Source: Moraxella sp. K1664
Lineage (GTDB): Bacteria; Pseudomonadota; Gammaproteobacteria; Pseudomonadales; Moraxellaceae
Reading direction: 5' to 3'
DNA: 64,000 nucleotides
Assembly: GCF_039693965.1 (NCBI RefSeq)
Contig: NZ_CP155576.1
Coordinates: forward strand, 2,418,001 to 2,482,000
The notes beneath the pieces were generated by a model, which made no database searches, was not told the origin of the DNA, and worked only from the letters and a program-made list of their open reading frames with translations. Positions 41,600 through 52,700 of the stretch are shown one piece after another. The position numbers and the translations under genes are program-made. The first letter of the stretch is position 1; each line of letters opens with the position of its first letter.

Positions 41600-44500
41600 T
41601 CAAGCACTTGCCATCAGACTGGCATTACCTCCTGCTGCTGTGGTGTTGTAGCTTTGGCTAATCTCATGATAAAGGCGTGCCATATCAAAGCTATCTGTGG
41701 CATCAATCACACGGCGAATCGCCCCATCAAGCTCTGACAATCGCACTTTTTCATGAACAGCTAATTCGGACAACGCCACGATGATGGTGTTTTTATCCAC
41801 ATTTTCTTGCTCCATCACCTCTAACACCCCTGACAGCTCATTAGCATAAGAGGCAAGCTCATGCTCTGGTGTGATGTGTGCCTTAGTACCATTTAGGGCA
41901 AGCACAACAAGAGATGCCAACGCCTTATCCAATGCACCACTTGTCAAAGCAACCGAGTGCGGGGCATGCCATGATAAAGTATTAACCTCACCTGTTGGGC
42001 CTTTTAAGGTGGTTTGGGCGTGGTTTAATGCTCTTTGGCGGGCTGTCTTGATGGTGTCATCCAAATTAACACCAACCGACTGGGCGACATTCATAACAGA
42101 GGCCACAGCATCATCATAAGTTGTGGCAGGCTTATCAAGAGTTGGTACATTCCAACTGTCCAGACGGCTTAGACGTTGTAAATAAAAGCATCCACCAGCT
42201 TTTGGCCCTGTACCTGACAGACCATGACCACCAAAGGGTTGCACACCCACAACCGCCCCCACAATGTTGCGATTGATATAAACATTACCTGCCTGTATGC
42301 GACTGGTGACATGCTCTATCGTGCCATCAATGCGACTGTGAACGCCATGTGTTAAAGCATAACCCTTATTGTTAATGCTGTCTATGATATCATCAAGCTC
42401 ATGGGTGCGATAGCGAACAACATGCAGTACAGGTCCAAAGACCTCTTTTTTAAGCTGTGATAGGTCTTTTAGTTCAAATAAAATCGGCGCAACAAAAGTA
42501 CCATGCTCACCACCCACAACACGCACCTCATGATAATCACTGGTTTGTTTTAGGGTGTTGATGTGTTCTAGCAGATTTGTTTGAGCATCACCATCAATCA
42601 CAGGCCCAACGTCTGTACTTAATAGACCCGGGTCAGATACGATAAGCTCATCCATCGCCCCTTTTATCATCTCAATCATATGTGTAGCAATATCCTCTTG
42701 GATACATAAGATACGCAAGGCAGAACAGCGTTGACCTGCTGAGTCAAAGGCAGATGCCAGCACATCGGCACACACCTGCTCTGGTAAGGCAGTAGAGTCT
42801 ACAATCATGGCATTCATACCCCCCGTCTCAGCAATGAGTACAGGATTGTCAGAGCGTTTAGCAAGCAGGGTATTAATACGCTTAGCAACGTCTGTTGAAC
42901 CTGTAAAAATCACGCCATCAATACGCTCATCTGCCGTCAAAGCACCCCCCACATCCCCTGCACCCAGCACCAGTTGCAAGACATCGGTATCAATGCCCAC
43001 CTCATGCAACCACGACACCGCCAAATGAGCGATGATTGATGTTTGCTCGGCAGGTTTGGCAACAACCGTATTGCCTGCACACAAAGCAGACACCACCTCA
43101 CCTACAAAAATTGCCAAAGGAAAGTTCCATGGACTGATTGCCACTACCGTACCCAGTGGTGTGTTTAAGTTTAGGCGTTCACACTCATCGGCATAATAAC
43201 GACAAAAATCTACCGCTTCACGCACCTCAGCAATGGCGTTTGGTAAGGTTTTGCCTGCTTCACGCACCGCCATCATCATAAGTAGTGCCATGCGTTTGGG
43301 CTCTTCCATCAAATCAGCAAAGGCTCGTATCATATCGGCACGCTCTTTTGGTGAGACTTTCTGCCATTTTTTTTGGGCAGCGGTGGCAGCACCGATCACC
43401 TCCAAAGCACCATCTGGCTTCATAAAAGCAACTTGCCCAACCACATCTTTATGATTGGCAGGGTTTAACACGGCAAAGGCAGGGGCATGAGCAACACGGT
43501 GATGCGTCAAAGAACTGACATTAAAGTCAATGCCACTTGCCATCGTCATGTTCTCTTGTAATTGCGCTAAGAGATGTTCATTGGATAAATCCACGCCCCA
43601 TGAATTTTTGCGTTCGCCATAGATATGACGTGGATTTGGTGTCAATGGGTTTGGCGTGATTTGGTTGAGATTAATCTCATCTAAGGGCGAGACAACCATC
43701 TCATCAATGCTAACCTTCTCATCTACGATACGATTGACAAAGGATGAATTTGCTCCATTTTCTAGCAAGCGACGCACCAAATAAGCAAGCAAAGTCTTAT
43801 GCGTACCCACAGGGGCATAGATGCGTACACGGCGACCGAGTTTGTCTCCGACTACCTGATCATATAAGGTTTCACCCATACCATGCAAGCACTGAAATTC
43901 AAAATCAAGCTCTTTGCCCATCTCATAGATGGTTGCCAGTGTTTGGGCGTTGTGTGTGGCAAATTGTGGGAAAATGACATCTTGGGCTAAAAACAGTTTT
44001 TTGGCACATGCCAGATAGGATACATCTGTATGGACTTTACGGGTAAAAACAGGATAACCGTCCATACCATCTACCTGAGCCCATTTAATCTCGCTGTCCC
44101 AATACGCACCTTTGACAAGACGAATCATGAGTTTTTGGTTGTGGCGACGAGCCAAATCAATGAGATAATCAATAACAAAAGGACAGCGTTTTTGATAGGC
44201 TTGCACCACAAAGCCAATGCCAGCAAAGCCCGCCAAATCAGGATCGGATACCAACGCTTCCATCAGTTCAAGCGACAACTCCAAGCGATGTGCTTCTTCG
44301 GCATCAATATTTAGCCCAATATCGTACTCTTTGGCAAGCAAAAATAACGCCTTTAACTTAGGCAACAGCTCACTCATTACACGCTTGTGCTGTGAACGAA
44401 AATATCTGGGATGAATGGCAGAGAGTTTGACCGAGATGCCATTACCATCATAAACACCTGCACCTTTGGCATCTTTACCAATGGCGTGAATGGCATTGAC

Positions 44501-45163
44501 GTAATCATTAAAATAACGGTCAGCATCCGCCTGTGTCATAGCAGCCTCGCCTAACATGTCAAAGCTAAAACGATAACCTAAGCGTTCACGTTCTTTGCCA
44601 TTACTAAGGGCTTCATCTATCGTCTGCCCTGTTACAAATTGCTTACCCAAAAGTTTCATGGCATAATTGACACCGCCACGAATAAAAGGTTCACCACCTT
44701 TTTGTAGAACACGGGTCAAAGCTGAAGCCATTGAATCATCTGAGACATCCGTGGTAAGCTTACCTGTCAAAACCAGCCCCCAAGCGGCAGCATTGACAAA
44801 CATGGACGGGCTGTTACCGACATGACGTCGCCAATCCCCGTCGGCAAGCTTATCACGAATGAGCTTATCTCTGGTGGCGTTATCAGGGATGCGTAGCAGG
44901 GCTTCGGCAAGACACATCAGGGCAATACCTTCTTCGCTAGACAACGAAAACTCATGCATGAGAGCATCCACGCCCGATGACTTGGAGCGGTCGGCACGCA
45001 CTTGGGTGATGAGCGAGCGAGCCAGTGAATGGATGCTGTCTTTTTGGGCTTGGGTAAAGTCAAGCGTGCTTGCCAAATTTCGTACCGCCACCGCTTCATC
45101 CAAGCGATAAGCGGCGGTAATGGCATCTTTTAATGGGGATTGTGCATGAGTAAAATGAAACAT
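41600..45163 (-). CDS. putA: bifunctional proline dehydrogenase / P5C dehydrogenase
   Basis: PutA oxidises proline to glutamate in two steps. The 1,187-residue protein has an N-terminal helical arm, the FAD-binding proline dehydrogenase barrel (LNIDAEEAHRLELSL, RLVKGAYWDSEIKWAQ), the NAD-dependent aldehyde dehydrogenase (ISPWNFPLAIFVGE, GFTGS-like VIFTGSTDVAKRI, ETGGMNAMIVD, catalytic cysteine in SAGQRCSALR) and a C-terminal ALDH-like tail. The N-terminal ribbon-helix-helix DNA-binding domain of E. coli PutA is absent, so it is an enzyme only, not the repressor of its own gene. No putP is nearby. Confidence 0.95.
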   Translation of the reverse strand: MFHFTHAQSPLKDAITAAYRLDEAVAVRNLASTLDFTQAQKDSIHSLARSLITQVRADRSKSSGVDALMHEFSLSSEEGIALMCLAEALLRIPDNATRDKLIRDKLADGDWRRHVGNSPSMFVNAAAWGLVLTGKLTTDVSDDSMASALTRVLQKGGEPFIRGGVNYAMKLLGKQFVTGQTIDEALSNGKERERLGYRFSFDMLGEAAMTQADADRYFNDYVNAIHAIGKDAKGAGVYDGNGISVKLSAIHPRYFRSQHKRVMSELLPKLKALFLLAKEYDIGLNIDAEEAHRLELSLELMEALVSDPDLAGFAGIGFVVQAYQKRCPFVIDYLIDLARRHNQKLMIRLVKGAYWDSEIKWAQVDGMDGYPVFTRKVHTDVSYLACAKKLFLAQDVIFPQFATHNAQTLATIYEMGKELDFEFQCLHGMGETLYDQVVGDKLGRRVRIYAPVGTHKTLLAYLVRRLLENGANSSFVNRIVDEKVSIDEMVVSPLDEINLNQITPNPLTPNPRHIYGERKNSWGVDLSNEHLLAQLQENMTMASGIDFNVSSLTHHRVAHAPAFAVLNPANHKDVVGQVAFMKPDGALEVIGAATAAQKKWQKVSPKERADMIRAFADLMEEPKRMALLMMMAVREAGKTLPNAIAEVREAVDFCRYYADECERLNLNTPLGTVVAISPWNFPLAIFVGEVVSALCAGNTVVAKPAEQTSIIAHLAVSWLHEVGIDTDVLQLVLGAGDVGGALTADERIDGVIFTGSTDVAKRINTLLAKRSDNPVLIAETGGMNAMIVDSTALPEQVCADVLASAFDSAGQRCSALRILCIQEDIATHMIEMIKGAMDELIVSDPGLLSTDVGPVIDGDAQTNLLEHINTLKQTSDYHEVRVVGGEHGTFVAPILFELKDLSQLKKEVFGPVLHVVRYRTHELDDIIDSINNKGYALTHGVHSRIDGTIEHVTSRIQAGNVYINRNIVGAVVGVQPFGGHGLSGTGPKAGGCFYLQRLSRLDSWNVPTLDKPATTYDDAVASVMNVAQSVGVNLDDTIKTARQRALNHAQTTLKGPTGEVNTLSWHAPHSVALTSGALDKALASLVVLALNGTKAHITPEHELASYANELSGVLEVMEQENVDKNTIIVALSELAVHEKVRLSELDGAIRRVIDATDSFDMARLYHEISQSYNTTAAGGNASLMASA

Positions 45164-45268
45164 GAGTTTTCCTTTGATTTTTGTTAATAACGGACAATTT
45201 TAACACAAATTTGGGCGGTGTTAATATGATTTTCATCCCAAAATTTTTACCCTTGTATATTCCAGCCA

Positions 45269-45297
45269 TAAAAAATCGGCATTAAAAAATACCGATG
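45269..45297 (-). terminator. terminator of the lysS transcript
   Basis: On the minus strand ATCGGTATT pairs with AATGCCGAT (one wobble) around TTTT and is followed by TTTTTT. It lies about 25 bases after the small membrane-protein gene and ends the lysS operon. Confidence 0.75.
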
Positions 45298-45319
45298 TGA
45301 TGGTCGCCAAGGTTTGCTA

Positions 45320-45517
45320 TTAGGTTTTATTTAACAATGTCACAATTCCATAACCCGCAAGCACCAACAACAACCCACAAACAAAAATGGTGGTTTTGGG
45401 AAAATTACGATAACATTTATCCCAAAACCACCCCAGCACTTCACGAAAGAACAGCTCCCACACCACCCACACCACAAAACGCAGTGGAGCGAGCAGTAGG
45501 CGGGAGATCTCTTCCAT
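45320..45517 (-). CDS. small membrane protein downstream of lysS
   Basis: A 65-residue protein starting 4 bases after the lysS stop and ending just before a terminator, so it is co-transcribed with lysS. It has an amphipathic, tryptophan-rich N-terminal half (LRFVVWVVWELFFREVLGWF) and a membrane helix TTIFVCGLLLVLAGYGIVTL at the C-terminus. I do not recognise it; the tight linkage and lack of stop codons favour a real gene. Confidence 0.6.
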   Translation of the reverse strand: MEEISRLLLAPLRFVVWVVWELFFREVLGWFWDKCYRNFPKTTIFVCGLLLVLAGYGIVTLLNKT

Positions 45518-45521
45518 ACTC

Positions 45522-47048
45522 TTAGCCCTTATGTCTCATGTGCGGGAACAAAATCACATCACGAATGCTTGGAGCGTTGGCAAAGAGCATGACAAGGCGG
45601 TCAATGCCAATGCCCTGCCCTGCGGTGGGCGGTAAGCCGTATTCCAACGCCTCAATAAAGTCGGCATCATAGTGCATCGCTTCGTCATCGCCTGCGTCTT
45701 TTTCGGCAACCTGCTGGCGGAAACGCTCGGCTTGGTCAATGGGGTCATTAAGCTCGCTAAACCCATTGGCAAGCTCACGCCCACCGATAAACATCTCAAA
45801 ACGGTCGGTAACGTGCGGATTGTCATCGTTACGGCGAGCCAGTGGCGACGTTTCGGCAGGGTATTCGGTGATAAAAGTCGGTTGGCGAAGTTTGGTTTCT
45901 ACCGTCTCTTCAAAGACAATCGTCTGCAATTTACCCAAACCAAAAGACGGTTTAACTTCTTCTTTTAACTCATTTTTGACAAAATTTGCCAAAAATTCAC
46001 GGTCATTGACATTGTCGGCGGTAAAGGTCGGATTATGCTCCAAAATCGCATCAAACATCGTGATTTTCTTAAATGGACCTTTAAAACTAAATACTTCATC
46101 GCCATACGGTACATCGGTCGTACCCAAAATATCGGTCGCCAATGTTTCAAGCATACGCTCGGTTAGACTCATCAAATCCTTATAATCGGCATAGGCTTGA
46201 TAGAACTCAATCATCGTAAATTCAGGGTTGTGGCGAGTGGATACGCCTTCGTTACGAAAGTTACGGTTAATCTCAAACACACGGTCAAACCCACCGACAA
46301 CAAGGCGTTTTAGGTACAGCTCAGGGGCGATACGCAAAAACAGCTCCATGTCAAGGGCGTTGTGGTGCGTTACAAATGGACGAGCAGACGCACCACCAGG
46401 GATGACGTGCATCATCGGCGTTTCTACTTCCATAAAACGCTCGCCCACCAAAAACGCACGAATGCCAGAGACGACTTTGGCACGGATTTCAAAGGTTTTG
46501 CGGGTGTCTTCGTTGACCATTAAATCAAGGTATCTTTGGCGGTATTTGACTTCGGTGTCGGTTAAGCCGTGGAACTTATCAGGCAAGGGACGTAACGACT
46601 TGGTCAAAAGCTCAAAGTCTTCTAGGTGAATGTACAAATCACCCTTGCCCGAACGCCCAATATAACCGCTCGCCCCAACAATATCGCCCAAATCTAAGGA
46701 TTTAATCAACTCCAAGGTCTCGGTAGGTAGCCCTTTTCTGTCCACATAGAGCTGAATCCGCCCTGTCATGTCGCTAATCACGATAAACGAGCCACGGTTT
46801 AGCATGACACGTCCTGCCACTTTGGCATAAGTCTTATTGCCTGCTTCGGCATCGGCTTCTAGGGTTGCTTTATCCACATCGGCAAATTTGTCTTGCAAAT
46901 CGGCACAATAATCGGTCGGCTTAAAGGTGTTAGGATAAGCGGTTTTGCCTTGCTCACTTGCCTTTTGTTTTAATACATCTAGCTTTTCAAGACGTTGGCG
47001 AATAAGTTCGTTGGTGTCGGTCAATTCGGTTTTGGTTTGGTCGGTCAT
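45522..47048 (-). CDS. lysS: lysyl-tRNA synthetase (class II)
   Basis: LysS charges tRNA-Lys. The 508-residue class II enzyme has the N-terminal OB-fold anticodon-binding domain ([20 protein letters not shown]), motif 1 at [20 protein letters not shown], motif 2 at [20 protein letters not shown] and motif 3 at [20 protein letters not shown]. Length matches E. coli LysS (505). It is usually next to prfB in enterics, but here prfA lies nearby without adjacency. It heads a two-gene operon with the small membrane protein. Confidence 0.96.
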   Translation of the reverse strand: MTDQTKTELTDTNELIRQRLEKLDVLKQKASEQGKTAYPNTFKPTDYCADLQDKFADVDKATLEADAEAGNKTYAKVAGRVMLNRGSFIVISDMTGRIQLYVDRKGLPTETLELIKSLDLGDIVGASGYIGRSGKGDLYIHLEDFELLTKSLRPLPDKFHGLTDTEVKYRQRYLDLMVNEDTRKTFEIRAKVVSGIRAFLVGERFMEVETPMMHVIPGGASARPFVTHHNALDMELFLRIAPELYLKRLVVGGFDRVFEINRNFRNEGVSTRHNPEFTMIEFYQAYADYKDLMSLTERMLETLATDILGTTDVPYGDEVFSFKGPFKKITMFDAILEHNPTFTADNVNDREFLANFVKNELKEEVKPSFGLGKLQTIVFEETVETKLRQPTFITEYPAETSPLARRNDDNPHVTDRFEMFIGGRELANGFSELNDPIDQAERFRQQVAEKDAGDDEAMHYDADFIEALEYGLPPTAGQGIGIDRLVMLFANAPSIRDVILFPHMRHKG

Positions 47049-47101
47049 GGGCGTTCCAGTTTTGGTTAGGGTTTGGTTAAGTTAAATAAAGGTAGTGGTT
47101 C

Positions 47102-47217
47102 AAAAAAGTATGCTGAACTAGGTTTTCCGTTCGCCCTGAGTTTATCGAAGGGTAGCGGAAAACCGTCATGGTTTGACAAGCTCACCACAAACGGTTTTCT
47201 TTTGTAGCATATCTTTT
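47102..47217. repeat. intact copy of the intergenic repeat targeted by IS110
   Basis: About 116 bp with AAAAAAGTATGCT at the left and AGCATATCTTTT at the right as imperfect inverted ends. It matches, in reverse orientation, the repeat split at 22334-23691. The IS110 target in it is GTTCGCCCTGAG (47129-47140), uninterrupted. The internal TCGCCCTGAGTTTATCGAAGG and TTTGACAAGCTCACCACAAA segments are themselves partly complementary, so the RNA could fold. It lies between lysS and the lipoprotein gene. Confidence 0.85.
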
Positions 47218-47292
47218 AAACCAGAAACAAATAAAATGTTTGGTTTAAAATTTATTAAATAAGCAATATGCCAATTTAATAAAAATCATTTA

Positions 47293-47697
47293 TCAATCCA
47301 CACAAAGGGTCTGTGCTTGTCCGTCATGGATAAAACTGCGACAGCCAAATGGATTATTATTTGCTTTACATACGCCTGTGATTGGGGTATTTATGTTTTG
47401 GGCATTGTCAGATTTAGGTTCGCACGCCCCACTTTGGCAGTCATCGCCCTTGGTACACGTTTTGCCTGCGTCAGGATAAGTGATGATACATTTATCAAAT
47501 TGTAGCATACCCACTTTTTGCACTTTTCCGCCTTGTTTTTGGCATTCGGTAATCTCGGCAGGGCTTGCGTTTTTGGATTGAAATTCAATTATCTTTTTTG
47601 GGACGGATTTTTGGGTTTCTTGAATATTTTCATTATGAGATGAATGAACACAGCCTATTAAAGATAAAGCCAAAGTGGCAACAAATAATAATCTCAT
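47293..47697 (-). CDS. cysteine-rich lipoprotein, unknown function
   Basis: A 134-residue precursor with signal MRLLFVATLALSLIGC (lipobox LIGC). The mature part has nine further cysteines in patterns such as KTCTKGDDCQSGACEP and NPFGCRSFIHDGQAQTLCVD, suggesting a small disulfide-stabilised domain; the TCTKGDDCQSGAC motif resembles short Cys-rich repeats of surface proteins. Function unknown. It lies 11 bases after the PLD-like gene on the same strand and may be co-transcribed. Confidence 0.75.
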   Translation of the reverse strand: MRLLFVATLALSLIGCVHSSHNENIQETQKSVPKKIIEFQSKNASPAEITECQKQGGKVQKVGMLQFDKCIITYPDAGKTCTKGDDCQSGACEPKSDNAQNINTPITGVCKANNNPFGCRSFIHDGQAQTLCVD

Positions 47698-47708
47698 GGT
47701 TTTATCCC

Positions 47709-48467
47709 TTATCTAAATAAACTTCTTAATTTATCAGCAAAACTTTGTTTTTCATCTTCAAAAGAAATATCCAAATCTACCGACCAAACAACAAAATAGC
47801 CATATTGCCCCTTTCTTACTTCACCGCCAACTTCACGCCCTTTATCTGTTAAAAAGACATTTTTGCCTTTTAATTCAATATAGCCATTTTCGGCAAGCAT
47901 TTTGGTAAATTCATTGTTATCAATGCCAAATTTTTCTGCCAATTTAGCAGTGGTAACTTTATCATAATTTCTGAGCTTGGTGTTTTCTGTTTTTGGTTGC
48001 TCTTGGTTTATTGTCGGTTTTTCGGTATCGGCTGATAATCTTACTTCTTCACTAATGCGAATAATACGCAAAACTTCTTCATAAGTATCAACATATAATT
48101 GACTGTCATTATTTTTATCAATCAATACACCCATTTCATTATTATTGACTTGGCTAAATTCATATAAATTTAGACTGGTAATAATACATTCATGTTCATT
48201 TAAATAACATTTGGCGTGTAAGTTTTTACAAAAACTTGTTCTAACAAAAGTCAATTCTTTGAGCCAATTTATCTCTTGTGGCGATAATTCACTTTTACCA
48301 TAAACAATGCGAATGTCAATTTTTAGGCGGTTTTTATCTTCTAGCAATTCTTTAATACGCTCATTAAATTGCAAATAAGGGCTAATTAACACCAATCTAT
48401 CGGTTGCCTTTTTAATCAATTCTTCTAAATGATAAGTCGTACCACTGGTGTTTAAAAATTTTGCCAT
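47709..48467 (-). CDS. PLD-like domain protein with C-terminal winged helix
   Basis: A 252-residue cytosolic protein. The N-terminal half is a single PLD-like (HKD) domain: LEELIKKATDRLVLISPYLQ, then HAKCYLNEHECIITSLNLYE with the H-x-K of the motif. The middle is a polar linker (ADTEKPTINQEQPKTENTK) and the C-terminal part reads as a winged helix (TTAKLAEKFGIDNNEFTKML, ELKGKNVFLTDKGREVGGE). One HKD motif per chain implies a dimeric nuclease or phosphodiesterase, as in Nuc and some restriction or defence nucleases. AT-rich; it sits between housekeeping genes. Confidence 0.7.
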   Translation of the reverse strand: MAKFLNTSGTTYHLEELIKKATDRLVLISPYLQFNERIKELLEDKNRLKIDIRIVYGKSELSPQEINWLKELTFVRTSFCKNLHAKCYLNEHECIITSLNLYEFSQVNNNEMGVLIDKNNDSQLYVDTYEEVLRIIRISEEVRLSADTEKPTINQEQPKTENTKLRNYDKVTTAKLAEKFGIDNNEFTKMLAENGYIELKGKNVFLTDKGREVGGEVRKGQYGYFVVWSVDLDISFEDEKQSFADKLRSLFR

Positions 48468-48481
48468 AATTATCTCCTAAT

Positions 48482-49561
48482 TTATTCCGCCCCCACACTC
48501 GCCATTAAATCGGCTTGGTGTTCACGCAAGAGTGCATCAAGCAATTCGCCCAAATCGCCTTCCATGATAGCGTCCAGCTTATAAAGCGTTAGATTGATAC
48601 GGTGGTCGGTCATTCGCCCTTGTGGGAAATTATAGGTGCGGATACGCTCGGAGCGGTCGCCTGAGCCAACCAAATTTCGTCTCATGTCGCTTGTGGCATC
48701 AAGCTGGGCTTGGACTTTGGCTTGTTGGATTTTGGCAACAAGCATTTTCATCGCCTTGTCTTTGTTAGCATGCTGTGAGCGTTCTTGTTGGCACTCGGCA
48801 ACCACGCCTGTGGGAATGTGCGTGATTCGCACGGCAGAATCGGTGGTATTGACGTGCTGACCGCCCGCCCCGCTTGACCGATAGGTATCAATGCGTAAGT
48901 CGGCAGGGTTAATCTCAACCGTGTCATCAAGCTCAATCTCAGGCATAATCGCAACCGTACAAGCGGACGTATGTACACGCCCTTGGCTTTCGGTGGCTGG
49001 CACACGTTGCACCCGATGAGCCCCACTTTCAAATTTGAGTCGCCCATACACGCCCACGCCCGACACTCGGGTGATGATTTCTTTGTAGCCCCCATGCTCG
49101 CCTTCGTTGGCGGATAGGACTTCCACTTGCCAGCCTTGGGATTGGGCGTATTTTTGGTACATACGGAACAAATCGCCACTAAATATCGCCGCTTCATCGC
49201 CTCCTGTCCCTGCTCGGATTTCCAAAAAGGCGGTCGCCTTGTCGTTGGGGTCTTTGGGGAGCATCATGACGTTGAGAATTTCGGTTAATTCGTCAATTTT
49301 GGATTTTGCTGTCTCAATCTCATCTTGTGCCAGCTCTTTCATGTCAGGGTCGCCAAGCATTTCGTTGGCGGTCGCCAAATCTTCTTCGGCTTGGCAAAAC
49401 TTCCCCCAAACGTCCACAAGCTCGGACAAATCGCTATGCTCAACCGACAAGGCACGGAATTTTTTGCTGTCGGAAATGGTATCAGGGTCGGACAACAAGG
49501 CGGTAACTTCTTCAAATCTGTCCGCCATTTGGTCTAGGCGGTGGCGTAGGGATTCTTTCAT
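48482..49561 (-). CDS. prfA: peptide chain release factor 1
   Basis: RF1 recognises UAA and UAG stop codons and triggers peptide release. The 359-residue protein has the codon-reading PAT tripeptide in [20 protein letters not shown], the catalytic GGQ in [17 protein letters not shown] and the standard C-terminal [18 protein letters not shown]. Length matches E. coli RF1 (360). The usual partners hemA and prmC do not adjoin. It is divergent from the restriction-modification gene at 49734. Confidence 0.96.
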   Translation of the reverse strand: MKESLRHRLDQMADRFEEVTALLSDPDTISDSKKFRALSVEHSDLSELVDVWGKFCQAEEDLATANEMLGDPDMKELAQDEIETAKSKIDELTEILNVMMLPKDPNDKATAFLEIRAGTGGDEAAIFSGDLFRMYQKYAQSQGWQVEVLSANEGEHGGYKEIITRVSGVGVYGRLKFESGAHRVQRVPATESQGRVHTSACTVAIMPEIELDDTVEINPADLRIDTYRSSGAGGQHVNTTDSAVRITHIPTGVVAECQQERSQHANKDKAMKMLVAKIQQAKVQAQLDATSDMRRNLVGSGDRSERIRTYNFPQGRMTDHRINLTLYKLDAIMEGDLGELLDALLREHQADLMASVGAE

Positions 49562-49733
49562 GATGATGATTTAATTCTTTTAAAACAGGCTATTTTGCCA
49601 TATTTTTAAAATTTTTGCATTAAGTTTTACCAATTTATTGGCATTTTTATCAATCGCAACCCCCCTTTCTTTTATCACCAAAAATCTGTTAAAATAAAAA
49701 ATTTTCTTGACATATATACAGTAGGACTACAAA

Positions 49734-52700
49734 ATGACCAACCAACCAACCAACCAACCAACCAACCAACCAACCAACCAACCAACCAACCAACCAACCA
49801 ACCAACCAACCACATTATCGGACATTTTAGAGCAATATCAAACACTTTCTCACACTCAGCGTGAAAAAGGCACCTATTTTGAACGCTTGTGCATTGATTA
49901 TCTTAGCACCGAAAATCATTACAAAACCCTTTATGATACCGTACTTCCCTTTACCGAATGGGTAAACCAGCATAAACCCGATTTCCCCAAAACTGATACA
50001 GGCATAGACCTTGTCGCCATTGGCAAGGACGACACATTCACCGCCATACAATGCAAAAATTATTCTGCCGATTATCACATTGCCAAATCTGACATTGACA
50101 GCTTTTTTACCGCATCTGGCAAGACAGATTTTAGCCACCGCCTTATCATCACCACAACTGACCATTGGACAGCAAACGCCCAAAATTCCCTTGAAAATCA
50201 ACAAATCCCCGTCAATATCATCAGTCGTAGCGACCTTGAAAATAGTATCATTGACTGGTCAAAATACACCCCCAATCACACCCCTATACTGCACCCCAAA
50301 AAATCACTTCGCCCCCACCAGCTAGAAGCAAAAAATGCTGTCGCCAAAGGTTTTTCAACCGCCAATCGTGGCAAACTTATCATGGCGTGTGGTACAGGCA
50401 AAACCTTTACTTCTCTAAAAATTGCCGAGCAACAAGCAGGCGTTGGCAAGACGGTATTATTTTTAGTGCCGAGTTTGGCTTTATTATCGCAATCCTTGAC
50501 CGAATGGACACAACAGTCCGACATACCCATTCATGCCTATGCCGTCTGTTCGGACAATGACGTTGGCAAACAAACCAGCGATGACATTCTCAAAACCCAA
50601 ATTCACGAACTACAATACCCAGCCACCACCAACGCCCACGCCCTTAGCAAGGCGTTTGGCAATCGTACTGACACCGACAAAGATACGGTCATGACCGTGA
50701 TTTTTAGCACTTATCATTCCATTGACGTTATCAGTCAAGCCCAGAAATTGGGCATGGGCGAATTTGACCTTGTGATTTGTGATGAAGCCCACCGCACCAC
50801 AGGGGCAACTTTTGAAGGCGAAGCCGAAAGCCAATTTGTCCGCATTCATCATAATGATTTTATCCAAACCAAAAAACGCCTATACATGACCGCCACACCC
50901 AGAGTGTATAGCGATAGTGCCAAAAAGACCGAAGGCGTGGAGACGCTTTATTCTATGGATAATGCCGAGCATTATGGCGAGACCTTTTATACCATCAGTT
51001 TTAGCAGTGCCGTTCATCAGGATTTATTGGTGGATTATAAAGTGTTGGTACTGGCGGTATCCGAAAGCCATATCAATCGCCAATTAGAAAAACTGCTTAA
51101 CGACAGTGGCAACGAATACAAGGTAGATGACGCTGCCAAAATTATTGGTTGCTGGAAAGCCCTATCCAAATATGGTGTAGAAAATGATTTGTCCGATGAC
51201 AATTTGCCAATGAAACGAGCCGTTGCCTTTTGTCAAGTGATTGAAAAAGAATACAGGGGCAACAAACATAAAGTCAGCTCAAAAGCCATCAGCGAAATGT
51301 TTGGCAATGTCGTATCCGCCTATCAAGCACAAGAGATTGCCAACCTAAAAGACAAAGACAACCCAGACCAATCCCTAAAACTCATCTGTGAAGCTGAACA
51401 CATAGACGGCTCTATGAATGCCAGCGAAAAACTTACCAAAATCAACTGGCTAAAAGCCCAAACGCCCGACAACACCTGCCGTATCCTATCCAATGTGCGT
51501 TGTCTGTCCGAAGGGGTGGACGTGCCTGCTCTGGATGCTGTGCTGTTTTTGACCGCTCGCAATTCTCAAATTGACGTGGTGCAATCGGTTGGGCGTGTCA
51601 TGCGAAAAGCAGACGGCAAAAAACGGGGCTATGTCATTTTACCCATCGTCATTCCTGCAGGTGTAGAACCAGAAACCGCCCTTGATAACAACGAAAATTA
51701 CAAAGTCGTCTGGCAGGTATTAAACGCCTTGCGTTCGCATGATGACAGATTTGATGCCATGCTCAACAAGTTAGAATTTGGGGCAAGTACGGACAAAATT
51801 GAAATCATCGACATTAGCAACAACATCAAACCCAGAACCAAAAAATCCACCAAAAAGACAGGGCGTGGCTCAAAAACCATTGGGGGTAAAGACGAAAAAC
51901 CACCCGTACAAGGCGAATTGGATTTTAATATCAGCGACATTGAGCGAGCCTTAGTCGCCAAAATCGTCAAAAAATGTGGTAATCGTATGCACTGGCAAGA
52001 ATGGGCAGAAAATGTTGCCAAAATTGCAAACACTCATACCGACCGCATTAAAGCCATATTAGAAAATGACAACAATCATATTCAAATCAATGCCTTTAAT
52101 AAATTTGCTAATCAATTACGCCAAGATTTAAATAACACCACCACCGATAATGAAGCCATAGAAATGCTATCACAGCATTTAATCACCAAGCCTATATTTG
52201 ATGCGTTATTTTCTGAGAGTGAATTTGCCAAATTCAACCCAATGTCCATTGCCTTAGATAAAGTGATAGACGCATTGGCACTGACCAATATTTCGGATAA
52301 AGAAACCAAAGAATTAAATGAATTTTATGATGCGATTGCCATTCGTGTCAGTGGCATTAAAGAACCTGCCCACCGCCAAAGAATCATTAAAGAACTTTAT
52401 GATAATTTCTTTCGTACCGCTTTTCCAAAACTTGCCGAAAAAATGGGCATTGTCTATACACCCATAGAAGTGGTAGATTTTATCATTCATTCAGTAGAGC
52501 ATATTTTACAGACCGAGTTTAATTCAAGTTTATCCAATAAAGGCGTACAAATCATTGACCCATTTACAGGCACAGGGACTTTTATCACAAGACTGCTACA
52601 AAGTGGCATTATCCCCACCAATCAACTGCCACAGAAATATCAAGAAATCCACGCCAACGAAATGCTTTTATTGGCTTATTATATTGCCGCCATCAATATA

